The notes under the pieces are model-generated. The model saw only the letters and a list, made by a program, of their open reading frames with translations, searched no databases and was not told the origin of the DNA. A program made the position numbers and the translations under genes. Positions 44,450-54,818 of a DNA stretch of 64,000 nucleotides are shown piece after piece. Where the stretch lies: assembly GCA_047967505.1 (NCBI GenBank), contig CM106540.1; one strand, 5' to 3'. Origin of the DNA: Dipteris shenzhenensis (lineage: Eukaryota > Polypodiophyta > Polypodiopsida > Gleicheniales). The first letter of the stretch is position 1, and every line of letters starts with the position of its first letter.

Positions 44450-44589
44450 ATAAATTTGCAGAGGAAAATGAGCAGTTTGCAAAGTTATAGGAATTGGGGG
44501 GTTACTTAACCCCAAGGATCCAGCTCACAGAGGAAGTTGTTTCTAAAGTATTTTAGTTGCCTTTGCACTTGGATGCTATTACAAACAAG

Positions 44590-44930
44590 GGAGTGCTCAA
44601 TTGGAGATGAAGCTCACAAGACATGGGAAAGGAGAAAGATGGAAGACCACACAAGTAAATTCAACACACCACATCGTATTGTCTATCAGCCTCATGAAGA
44701 AAGAGGCTAAGGTGATCCACACAATACAAGGGAATTTGTGTTGGCTTATACAAGACATGGAAATCAATGACTTGATGCTTGAGATGAATGTTGCACCATA
44801 CAATCTATCCAATGCAATGCCTTTCCATGTAGGAGATAGAGCAAGAATGATATGTAATGCATCAACAAACACATTCAAGGACAATAAAATTGCAATCTAC
44901 ATGATGCAACATTCTTCTACATTTTATCTC
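44590..44930 (-). repeat. LTR family Z fragment, minus strand
   Basis: Inverted relative to 49,359-49,575 and 20,100-20,335. The part beyond 44,806 (AATGCAATGCCTTTCCATGT) leaves the inverted repeat but matches 46,880-46,930. Confidence 0.75.
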
Positions 44931-45194
44931 GTTTAGGAGAGCAGGGTGGGAGGAGTCTTCATTCCCTCTAGCGCTAGTTGGAATGAACTCTCGTGCCCCT
45001 ATGTCAACTTGTGTACTTGTCTCCTTATTTAAGATATTTTTTATGCAAGTTCCATTGAGTATGAGAGGCTTGAGAGAGTTAGTATGCAAGATGACTTGGT
45101 TGAGGATGTACTCAACATGCATATGTGCAAGTTAGTAATTAGACAATACTCCAACAAAGATATAGAACCAACAAATATATTTTCATCCAAAATG
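44931..45194. other. No gene recognised
   Basis: Minus frame 44,862-45,122 has no recognisable domain. Confidence 0.4.
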
Positions 45195-45440
45195 ACATCA
45201 TACGAAAGGGTCTAGAGTCCCACTAAATAGTGGTCGTTGTCCACCAAAAGGTGTTGTCTTTTGTAAAAGCACTGCCCCAACAACAACATCACTGGCATCT
45301 GTTTCAACCACAAATGGTTCATTGGGATCTACTACCTTTAAGACAAGAGCAAAGACTATAGCCACTTTTAATTTCTCAAAGCTATTCTTTTTAAAATGCA
45401 ATTTAGAAAATTTCATCGTTTTAAATAACATTTGAACATT
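45195..45440 (-). pseudogene. Ty3 RT-linked RNase H N-terminal fragment
   Basis: Minus frame reads FEKLKVAIVFALVLKVVDPN, EPFVVETDASDVVVGAVLLQ, the RT thumb to RNase H junction of Ty3 elements including the catalytic D of TDASD. Confidence 0.75.
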
Positions 45441-45478
45441 TTGGCAGATGCAAATTACCTTACATTGTGTAAACTTGG

Positions 45479-45610
45479 TGATGTGTCATGTCACCATAGC
45501 ATAAAATTTAGGGGTTTGTTATCAGATAATATATTTCATATGGTAAGCACTTTTATAAGGTACAAAAACATGTTCTTTTAGGTACCAAAACTAAATGTTT
45601 TTCTCACTCC
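45479..45610 (+). repeat. LTR start fragment, family Y-like
   Basis: TGATGTGTCATGTCACCATA at 45,479 and the following CATATGGTAAGCACTT and GGTACCAAAACTAAATG blocks are diverged copies of the LTR at 9,421 and 39,753. Confidence 0.6.
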
Positions 45611-45849
45611 TTGAAAGTATGTCCTTGCACCTTGTGGTTTGCAATGAAATCCTTTTTGTGATCGTATTTGATGTTACATGTAATAAGCACCCAACATTGA
45701 GTGCACAGTTAATACCGTCAGCATGAGGGAAATCTCTTTGGTACTACAACAAATTGGAATAACCAATCAATTCTATCAATTGAATAGAGTGAATCTAGCC
45801 TGTATGAGCTTATCTAACCTATTTGACATATTTAGGATTTGTTTTATAC

Positions 45850-46035
45850 CTCTCCTGCCTAATAGTTTAGCATCTAGCACTAATGGAATTCTATGTTGGC
45901 ATATTTTTAGAAGGACTCCTTCAAAATCTATGTAACTTAAGCAAGAACGTCTTTATATCATATGACTAAGTCATTAACTTTTTAGAGATAATCATCAACC
46001 ACATGAGCACTTATGACTACTATTTTGAGCTCAAA
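45850..46035 (-). pseudogene. Ty3 RT N-terminal fragment (inverted copy of 35,350-35,525)
   Basis: On the minus strand CTCAAAATAGTAGTCATAAG-like and ATCATATGACTAAGTCATTA-like blocks match 35,350-35,525 in the opposite orientation, including the ICQHRIPLVLDA-encoding portion. Confidence 0.65.
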
Positions 46036-46059
46036 TTTGTTAGAGATGAACTAAGAAAA

Positions 46060-46290
46060 GAGAAACAAATAGCATCACAATAATTTAAGAAATATAGAAG
46101 GGAATGGTGGGTAGGAAAAGGGGACAAAGACAATGAGGAAATGTTCATAGTTATAAGGAAAAAACATGCACAAGAGAGCATAGATCAACTAGTGGTGAAT
46201 GTAGAAGAATCACAGACAAGGCAAAGATTAATCATTTTTCCACAAAAAATCATTAAGGAATTTTTGGAGAACTAGAGGTAAGATCTATTG
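46060..46290 (+). pseudogene. LINE-like linker fragment (tentative)
   Basis: One frame reads FKKYRREWWVGKGDKDNEEM followed by FIVIRKKHAQESIDQLVV, resembling the W-x-x-x-GD-x-N segment between endonuclease and RT of plant LINEs. Short and diverged. Confidence 0.35.
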
Positions 46291-46436
46291 AAAAGCTTTT
46301 GGTGAGGGATAAGTGTAGCTAAACTCATCCTAGGGTGGTCCCTAGATTTGATGCCTTATACCTTGATAGAGCTCTTACCTTAGAGGAGCTGGTGTCAAGG
46401 AAGACCCCCTTGATTGGGAAGGAGAGTAAAACCACA

Positions 46437-46748
46437 TCATCTACATACAATAGAATTTCTATCAGAGATCCAACTAAGGGTAAGGCTGCTCCACATAGTG
46501 TCTTGATGAATGCCCCAGCTCATCAATGTATAGCCAAACAAGGTGGGTGATAAAGAACAACCCTGTTTGGCCCCAAACATGTTCATGATCTCCACTATGC
46601 ACCGAGTTCTTGTCCTGAGTGTGCCTAATAAGTACTCGTAGATGTTGGGGCTACCTAGATAATGTCTTAATTTTACCCTAAACCACCTAATTCCCTTTAA
46701 AAATTGGGCATGTGGCTTTGTGTTAGAAATCAAAATGCTCTTCATCAC
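46437..46748 (-). pseudogene. LINE RT fragment
   Basis: Minus frame contains FGAKQGCSLSPTLFGYTL, the GVxQGCPLSPxLF motif of non-LTR reverse transcriptases, preceded by YLLGTLRTRTRCIVEIM. The remainder of the RT is absent. Confidence 0.65.
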
Positions 46749-46799
46749 ATATTTCTAGAACAATTGAATACAATATTTTCCCACCACACCACATAAATG

Positions 46800-46939
46800 G
46801 GAGAAACCAATATTTGCATTGGTTTTACAAGACATGGAAATAAATGACTTGATGCTTGAAACTAATGTTCCACGATACAATATATCCAATGCAGTGCCTT
46901 TCCAGGTAGGATATAGAACAAGAATAATCTATAACACAT
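46800..46939 (-). repeat. LTR family Z fragment
   Basis: Shares ACAAGACATGGAAATMAATG and CTTTCCAKGTAGGAKATAGA words with 44,750-44,840. Confidence 0.6.
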
Positions 46940-47447
46940 GAAGATCATGGTGTCCTCCAGCTGATGGTTGGGTGATGATGTGTATGCTTGAACACTGGAT
47001 GCATTTATATTAAATGGGAGAATTTTGCTTTTGCAAATGATCGGGTATCTACCTTGAATTTGGATTATTGGCATGCACTTAAAAAAGTACTCTACATGTT
47101 TGATAATGAGAAGATGGTATCTATTGGCTCTAACGGATATATTTTACCAAGACGGTATTCCAGAGCACCTACTTCGACCCTTGGAAGCTAGGCATCCCGC
47201 TAAAGAACTTTTAGCCCAGGGAGAAAAAGAGGGGTTATCTTCAATAAGTATCTTTTGGACCCAAGGTATGTTTTGGACCACCACTTAATAGGGTGACACA
47301 CATTGGACCACTAGGTCCATCCACTTAGTCATGTTCAGAATTAAATGGAGCTAATCCCAGTACTTCTTAGACCTTGATGCTCAAGTAGAAGCCTCATAAA
47401 TCCCTCGGGAGGGTTGGAACACGTGGGGTAATACATCTCCCCTTGTG
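46940..47447 (-). repeat. Inverted copy of 11,415-11,913
   Basis: Starts at AGATCATGGTGTCCTCCAGC and ends near GGGTAATACATCTCCCC, where it abuts the next repeat. A small indel pattern distinguishes the copies. Confidence 0.75.
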
Positions 47448-48320
47448 CCATAGTCTCCCTCTTCATTCCCACTTCTCTTCATCCCATTTCCCCACCCATG
47501 TTAATGCTTCTCCCCTCACGTTTCCTTTTCCTCTATGGCCCTCGAGCATCGCCATGCCTAGCATCTAGCCTCTTGTCTCGATTTATTTTCTAGTTAATAG
47601 AAAAGGTGTGGCTGCTGGGATCGAAATCTCCATAGCTAGTGGCATAAAATCCATTACTCCTATGATTGGGTGTGGTTCTGCGACATCTTCTGTGTGTAAT
47701 TTTTTGCTTCTTTGCCTCCAATTTGCATACCCTCTGCTCGTGGTTCCTGTATTTGTGGCTGCAAAACTTCCTTGCTTCTATGCCTCCAGGTGCCTACTGC
47801 TGCTCACGGTTCCTGTGCATCTTCTGATGGGCGAATCTTCTGGTTGTACTGATCGCATCTACAAAACTATAATATCCATGCTTCTTCTGGGTTCATGCGT
47901 GTGCATTCGTGCGTCTTCTAGGTACACCCGCACACCCCCTAGTTGCTGTTGGTGCATCTGCGCATGCGTCTTCTAGTCACGACAGATTTTTTGGGTTCCT
48001 ACGTTTTTTGGTCGTGGATAGATCGTGTCTTCTGGTCGCGATAGATTTTTGGGCTTTTGCAAAACTGTAACAGATCTCACACCCCTCTATCTTCTTTTGG
48101 TCGCGACAGATTTTTTGGGCTTTTGCAAAACTGTAACAGACCTCGCGCCCCTCTATCTACTTCTTCTCTTTCTTTTCTCTTCTCCTCTCATTTTATTAAG
48201 GAGTGGGAATTGAACCCAAGACTCCCCCTTCACAAAAGGAAGACTTATCACTTGGCCAACAAATAGGAAGTGATCAAAATGTACTGAAATTGCTTATATG
48301 TTGAAATCTCATGAACTGTA
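47448..48320 (+). repeat. Direct copy of 1,738-2,622 (LTR end, primer site, leader)
   Basis: The segment contains the degraded primer site at ~47,606, the tandem ~60-bp units (around 47,985-48,150) and the tRNA-like A/B boxes. Compared with the first copy it has a small deletion near 47,790 and scattered substitutions. Confidence 0.8.
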
Positions 48321-49171
48321 CATGGGCGCCATTGCATAATCGCATTCAGCAAGAAAATCTGCAAATATCTCTCTTCTGCCAGAACTCCAAAATCCCAACC
48401 GATGAGTAAGAAATGGGAGTCAATACTTATCCACTGCCATGTGGCATAAATCTAAGGTTTCAAAACCTTAGAATGAAAAATGCATAACAGAGAGACGAAA
48501 TCGAATACACAGAGATCTAGAACTCTGAAAATCCTCCACCGAATCGTGCAAGAACTGACAGGTAGGGGTTTTTGGGCGTCCGAAACGCAATGGGACAGAC
48601 GGTTTTAGAAACCGTCGTCTCAATCACTGGGTCCAACACACGGACTGAAAAACGTTTTTAGAAACAGAGCTGTTTGTAAACTCCACCGGAGTGCGAATGA
48701 TGAGCAATATAGAAGTTTTAGGACCTCCTGAGTCCACCGGAACTGACAGATTTGCAAATGGTTGCTCCAAACTTGAGTTCCAACAACCCGGGCAAAAAAC
48801 GCAGAAATTGACACAGTGAGTCAGAAATCCAATGAAATGATCCCAGATTCAAGAATGAAGGTGTTTCCAAGCTCCTAAAGTGAAGTGGACACCAAAAGCA
48901 AGCAAGAGTTGCCTCTACAAGTCAATATGGAGTCTCTGTCATGGAACGGAATAGGGAAAAGCTCAAAAAATGACTTTTTTCTTTGAAAACACTTAACAGG
49001 CTCTCAAAACCACTTCGCAAAACCAAAGTGACTTTTCCAAAGGTTCCTCCAAGGTCTCTGCACACTCAGATGCAAGTAAAGTTGCCCACAAAGCTTCCCA
49101 CAGAGCTTCTCCTTCCTCCCACAGAGCTGCTGAGCTTCCAAGCATTCACACACGCTCAGCTAGATCACCCG
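48321..49171 (-). other. Leader of minus-strand LTR element, no gag seen
   Basis: Between the repeat end and the primer site at 49,172. Small frames on both strands show no domain. Confidence 0.4.
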
Positions 49172-49184
49172 GGCTCTGATACCA
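49172..49184 (-). other. Primer binding site, iMet tRNA
   Basis: The minus strand reads TGGTATCAGAGCC, a perfect plant iMet primer site, two bases from a CA LTR end at 49,187. Confidence 0.85.
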
Positions 49185-49186
49185 AT

Positions 49187-49358
49187 TGAGAGTGCTCTCA
49201 ACGGAAGCAAGAACGGAAGAAGGAGAGAGAGAGACAGAGAGCCACAAGTTTTGGTGGGTGCAGAACCACCCTAATCTTCTTTTTCATTCATTTATATATG
49301 TGTTTGAGTATTGTACATAACTGGGGTAAAGGCACAGTGACCTTTAACCCCCACAGAT
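49187..49358 (-). repeat. LTR end of minus-strand element
   Basis: The plus strand begins TGAGAGTGCTCTCA, itself a palindrome, the reverse complement of an LTR 3' end. An AG-rich run follows at 49,220-49,240. The far end is not resolved. Confidence 0.55.
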
Positions 49359-50413
49359 TGTATGGTGCAACATTCATCTCAAGCATCAAGTCATTGATTT
49401 CCATGTCTTGTATAAGCCAACACAAATTCCCTTGTATTATGTGGATCACCTTAGCCTCTTTCTTCATGAGGCTGATAGACAATACGATGTGGTGTGTTAA
49501 ATTTACTTGTGTGGTCTTTTATCTTTCTCCTTTCCCATGTCTTGTGAGCTTCATCTCCAATTGAGCACCCCCTTGTTTGTAATAGCATCCAAGTGCAAAG
49601 GCAACTAAAATACTTTAGAAACAACTTCCTCTGTGAGCTGGATCCTTGGGGTTAAGTAACCCCCCAATTCCTATAACTTTGCAAACTGCTCATTTTCCTC
49701 TGCAAATTTATTTATTACTTCCACTAGGGGTAATGGTGATATCCCTCTAGATCTATTTTCCATAACCATATTTGGTTTTCTGGCTCGAAGTGATTCAGAT
49801 AAAATTTAAAGTCAATAAACAGAGATGATCGAGGACATCATATTGACTTACTCACTTTGCTCATTTGAGATCCAACTTTGCATCATCCTCTTCCAGTTCT
49901 TTGAGCTTTTGATGTTCAAATGGAGAGTAGGGGAATGCTTGAAGGAAACAGTTATGCACTTGCCCGTTTTGTCTAAAAGTGTCTTTGAATCAATATCCTC
50001 TTGTGCTCCTGAGGTTGCCTAGCTATGTTGGCTGATGCTGTGTGACTTACCAACAGTCTTATTATGCGTAGTAGACATCATATGCTGAGTTTTGAACTGA
50101 TTGAAATGACTTCTCGCACACTGCAGCATTCTGATGAGCTCAAGGATAAGGACATTTTTGAAATGAATCCTAGAATCAAACATCTTCAGTTTAAACCATT
50201 TCTTAGAAGTGACGACCCACATGTGTAATATATCAATCAACTAAATACGAGTAGCTGCAACACCGTATTATATCTAGATGCCATCTCGGCAATAACTTCC
50301 TACTCCGGATCCTCTGATTGGGTTATTCAGCTCTCATAAACCTATAAAAGATTTCATGCGGAATCCATTCACCAGTGGTGGGAATACGTTTCCATGCAAG
50401 TCCACAATCCAGA

Positions 50414-50643
50414 ATGTTCCCTATTCAAGGTCCTCCACAATTTGATATGGTCCCTGATATCTCAACTATCAAAGCCTCCACAGACCTTGGGGGAGGGTTT
50501 GAATGGTCCACCTTAGCTATACTCAAATATGTTCCCTATTCAAGGTCCTCCACAATTTGATATGGTCCCTGATATCTCAACTATCACAGCCTCCACAGAC
50601 CTTGGGGGAGGGTTTGAATGGTCCACCTTAGCTATACTCAGAT
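50414..50643. repeat. 115-bp tandem duplication (right arm only)
   Basis: ATGTTCCCTATTCAAGGTCC starts at 50,414 and 50,529, each running to GGTCCACCTTAGCTATACTC. The left arm has one copy at about 43,505-43,615. Confidence 0.9.
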
Positions 50644-50838
50644 ATGCCTTGAGGCTCGTGATTGGCTAGGTATTGAGATAGGATAAGTAGAGCGCATCAT
50701 CCCACTCGTGAGATGCATGTAACATGCAGGAGGTTGAGAGAAAGGGGCACTTGTTCATTCAAGAGAAGATTTGGGCTACTCGAACCCATGGTGACTTTCC
50801 TATTCGAGGTTTGGTGAAATGGAAACCGGCTCCTTTGA

Positions 50839-51343
50839 TTGCACAAGCAAGACAAAGAGGGCCCATCAAAGTCCAATAGAGGACGATCACGGACTTTGCC
50901 TACCATGGTGGCCGAAGCAAGAGGCAACAAGGGATACAATGCTGCGGGACGTAGGGAGCACGACACATCAAAGTTGCCCTTGAGTGGAACCCCACATGAG
51001 GACCATAGATATCTCCGCTTTACATTTAAGGACTTTGTCCACCATGGTGACCCAGGCAAGAGGTAGCAAGGGATACCATGCTGCTGGTAGATCTAAGTAG
51101 CGACTTCAAGCTTTAGTGATAGATGATGAACATCGTGAACTGTGGGATGATATTGAACAGTGCATGCAAAAAGCACATAAAAAGAGTGGTAGTTCCAATG
51201 GATTAGCCCTGGGGGCTAGAGGGATGAAATGTATAACCTCCACGTGTCTTCTCGAATTTTCAGAACCGCCCTGCTCCGCATCGCTACGCCAGGCTAAGGA
51301 GGCCTCGGTCTTGCTCATCGAATCTCACTCCCGGCCATCATAG
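50839..51343 (+). other. Repeat-associated plus frames (mirror of 42,815-43,303)
   Basis: Frames 50,839-51,066 and 51,116-51,343 correspond to those in the left arm. The second differs in one residue at position 4 (MIDDEHRELW versus MIDGEHRELW). No recognised domain. Confidence 0.3.
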
Positions 51344-51502
51344 GGAAAGGCGTCTCTTCGCCATTCCTGTGGTGAACATAAATAGACAATGATAATTGGA
51401 GGGGCTAAACATGTAGGGAAGGCGTCTAAGCTAAGCAATAATTAAAGGAGGGAGCTATCGAATAAGCAAAGGACACTTGGCGATGAGAGATCCGATCCCA
51501 TA

Positions 51503-51580
51503 GGCAAGACTGCAAAAGAGGGTGAGGGGAGGCCTTCTTAAGGCAAGACTGCAAAAGTGGGTGAGGGGAGGCCTTCTTAA
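51503..51580. repeat. 39-bp tandem duplication upstream of U2 copy (right arm)
   Basis: GGCAAGACTGCAAAAGWGGG begins at 51,503 and 51,542. The left arm has one unit, so the spacing upstream of this U2 copy is altered. Confidence 0.9.
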
Positions 51581-51605
51581 GGCAACCTGCAGCAAGTTGG
51601 AAACC

Positions 51606-51795
51606 ATACCTTTCTGCTTTTTGTCTAAGATCAAGTGCAGTATCTGTTCTTATCAGTTTAATATCTGATACGTGACCCATCGGGTCACATGATATTAACC
51701 TAATTTCTTTCAGGGATCCGGCAACTTGCTATCCGGGACCGCGAGCGTCGCCTCTGTCTTGCACTGCTTCAGAGGCCTGGCGCACCCCTCCTCCC
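51606..51795 (+). pseudogene. U2 snRNA pseudogene
   Basis: Begins ATACCTTTCTGCTTTTTGTC and continues AAGATCAAGTGCAGTATCTG, so the branch-point recognition core is GCAGTA instead of GTAGTA and the 5' GGCC block is damaged. Stem-loop IIa (GTGACCC/GGGTCAC) and stem IV are kept, but loop III is altered (GGCAACTTGCTATCC). It is the inverted partner of the better preserved copy at 42,397-42,591. Confidence 0.8.
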
Positions 51796-52809
51796 TCTTC
51801 CCCCCGGCGGGGGAGGAGCCCAATTCAATCCCAACGGAAGGTCAAGGGCATCGTGACTCGTGACACACCGTGAGCCAATCCCCACTTGTCGATGTAGATG
51901 CTCCATTGGCTCCCATGGAGAAGCCCTCTGGAACAAGTTGGAGCTGTCCTTGTTTATTGGTCTTTCAACCCGCACTTCTTGCTCTGGTCCCATGCAAGTG
52001 AACCACCCGAGTATATAGGTACAATCCTGGCAGTACCACGCGTCCATGGCTATACCATCTTCAGTCACAAACCCACGAGTTATGTTGAGCAATCTTGGTA
52101 CAACTATCATTCAGCTATCCCCCTCGTAATCTAAGTCTTCCAAGCAGGTCTGTTTCGAGCTATCTTCACTCTGGCAGGATCTACAGCCAAGTAACTCACT
52201 TAAGCAATGAGATCCCTGTGGGTGATCCACACACATCTCCCAGCCCAAGTGTATCTCAAAAAACCTGGACCATGAGCTCAACAAAAAATCTAAATTTGTA
52301 TGATTGGACATAGTCTAGTCTTACAAAGGTATATCTCATCTAGGTAATCTTCCGATGACAGCATAGCCTTTCGAAAACCTATAGATTTACCCGTGTTGTC
52401 CACAGCCAAGGCTTCAAAACGCTCACCAAGTCCACCTTCCAACAACCTGGCAATTGAGCTTTGAAGAAGCACCTAGTCTTCCGTCTCTGCCTTCCAGGAA
52501 GGCTTTCACCCTCCAATCTCTCATTACCTGGGAAACATACAATGCCCAGAGCAAGCCACTAAGGATTGAAAAAGTACACAATGAAGAGATCAGCCAACCA
52601 GTTGGGCAGGCACCGGTAGACCCTAACATACGTGAGCTTTATTTTATGGCAGATGTTAAGTGCTCTTTTGGCAGGTAACAGCCAATATTCCCCAAAATGA
52701 GTGATACAGGTATGTACTATCCTCGAATTTTGTCATAATAGCTAGTCCCTGCTCGGCGTTTATGGTTGTCAACCTTGTTGAGCGTCTGTCATGAGAGGAA
52801 ACTCTACGT

Positions 52810-52957
52810 GTTTTTATTTTCAGAGGATGAGTTTGGGCATGTTCAGAGGAACTTCCTGGATTCATCTAGATATATGTGTACCTGTTTTTATTTTCAGAGG
52901 ATGAGTTTGGGCATGTTCAGAGGAACTTCCTGGATTCATCTAGATATATGCATATGG
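52810..52957. repeat. 74-bp tandem duplication (right arm)
   Basis: GTTTTTATTTTCAGAGGATG starts at 52,810 and 52,884, each continuing to TTCATCTAGATATATG. Confidence 0.9.
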
Positions 52958-53632
52958 TACACATATACTTGGCACAGGAGGTCAAAGAGCAGGAGCTTCT
53001 TGCTTAGTACAGCCATAAGTAGACTCAGTAAAGATGTGTAAGACAAACTCACAGTGCATTAACTCAAAGGTAACTTTGAGAAAATCTAATTAGTTGGAGA
53101 AGTGAAGATAATCTTTAGTATGCACTTGTAGGAGTATCACATACGGGTGAAGAGAAATGTGAACCTCCTAGGGGGTGGGCTGTGGCTTTGCTTTCCCCTC
53201 CAAGAAATAGACATCTTATTAGATGCTTTGAAAACAGTACAAAGTATCAATTTTGTATGAGGCTTCCCAAGGAAAAGACCGATTTTCCACAGGGTAGGAT
53301 GGGCCCGGATTTCTCCTGATCGCTATAAGAGTTGAGACTGAATAGGTGAGAAGAGCTACCCATTGGCCGTATATAAGTAACAGGTTAGTATCACTGCATT
53401 GACCCTGATGGCTTGGACCTACTGATACAGAGGGTTGCTAGAGAGGTTGCACCACGCCTCACATTGCAGATTTGTCCTCTGAAGGACGAGCCAATTCATA
53501 GGCATCATGGCTGGCACAACAATTTTAGACCTCTCGAATTGTCCTGCCTACGGAGCAGCTCCCAGAGATGAGTGAGGATCCGAAATGACCTGATGGAATC
53601 TGGCTCCCTGCAGCAGAGATAAACTGCTGAAA

Positions 53633-53659
53633 AGAGAGAGAGAGAGAGAGAGAGAGAGA
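53633..53659. repeat. (AG)n microsatellite
   Basis: Corresponds in inverted orientation to the CT run at 38,467. Confidence 0.9.
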
Positions 53660-54040
53660 AAACAACAATATATATTTTTCTGAGGATGGACTAAATCGTA
53701 TACAAACTATGTCCCCATGATGTTAAAAAATAAGAACTTCGATTCGTATTAATATGTGCCACCCTGTATCAGCAGGGTGTCGACTAGATGTGGACCCTGT
53801 GACACCCAGAACTGTTGTCCTACCTCCCCATGGCAACATTTCAGCCTGTGTTTCTCTCCTAGAGCCACTGTGGGCTTCGTAATGGCACCCCACAAACACA
53901 CTTCCTGCTGCTCCAATGAACAGCCCAACGTAAGGCAGAGTTTGCTCCTGTGAGCCTTGACCTCCTTGCTGCTGTGTAGGCAGCCAATGGTGAGGCATAA
54001 GTCTCCCATTATTCCGTCCTTCCTTGCTGCGGCCCGGAGA

Positions 54041-54818
54041 GGGCTAAAGGGTAGTGTAGGGAGCTGGAGGAGAGTGTAGCCGCAAGGCACACAGGAAATT
54101 AGAGGAGGAAAAAGAGATTGGGTCCAAATTGCACCAGACTTCACTAGTCCCACACTAGGTCACTTACCAAGAATGCTTTTTTTATACGTCTAGATTGCAT
54201 TCCGAGAACGCATTTCCCAACGTTCCACCTTTGGCAAACGTTTCTGATGGCATTCCAGACGTTCTTGTGCTCCTTTCCTTTAGGGATGCCATTTTGGAAG
54301 GGGGAACGCCATTCCCTAGTCGCTGTGGTCCACACACACACACACACACGCACATGCACGCATGTATGTATGTATGTGGAATTTGGATATGTTCTATTCA
54401 AAAGGTAATGGCTGATTGTAAGTAGAGTCCCGCAGCTCTGAGGGTGAGGTGATGCTTGTTGAAATCGCCCCGTGTGCTTTCAGATTCTCTTTATAGTAAA
54501 AAATATTCTTTTCACAAGAAAAAAGAGTCCCATGTAATTACGTGTACTATCATGTACAGAACAAGGGAAAGGAGGAGTGAAGCGGTGGTTTGTGCAAAAG
54601 GAAAAATATCTAAAGCTTCTTATTTTATTTTTTAAGATTATTGGGACTTACGTCTTTGGCTAAAACGAGAACAGGGTGAATCAAATCCTCAAATGATTCT
54701 CACGTAAATCATAGTGCTTATTTACAATCCATATGGTGGTATATTATTCCTCATTCGCAAGCGTGCAAATTGCCCACTATACAGACCTTGTTAACAGTAA
54801 TGGCTATAGCTCTAGTGA
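54041..54818. other. 3' flank of GH31 gene; no further gene
   Basis: Contains a CA microsatellite at 54,331-54,349. On the minus strand, downstream of the GH31 stop, AAAAATAAAATAAG at about 54,622-54,636 holds AATAAA, a plausible polyadenylation signal ~190 bases past the stop. ACGTTC/GGCATTCC words at 54,200-54,320 are locally repetitive. Confidence 0.5.

Larger units (their letters stand above)
36900..44806 (+). repeat. Left arm of large gapped inverted repeat
   Basis: Reverse complement of 49,359-54,040 through many collinear blocks: 44,806 pairs with 49,359, 43,441 with 50,697, 42,591 with 51,606, 41,131 with 52,454, 40,380 with 53,030 and 38,460 with 53,640. The left arm is longer because it holds 605 bases at 41,722-42,326 and ~330 bases near 40,600-40,930 that the right arm lacks, plus most of 37,080-38,240 and 39,150-40,030. 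Confidence 0.9.
49359..54040 (-). repeat. Right arm of large gapped inverted repeat
   Basis: Reverse complement of 36,900-44,806 with several deletions. It has its own tandem duplications at 50,414-50,643, 51,503-51,580 and 52,810-52,957 that are single in the left arm, and ends in an LTR X fragment at 53,830-54,040. Confidence 0.9.
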
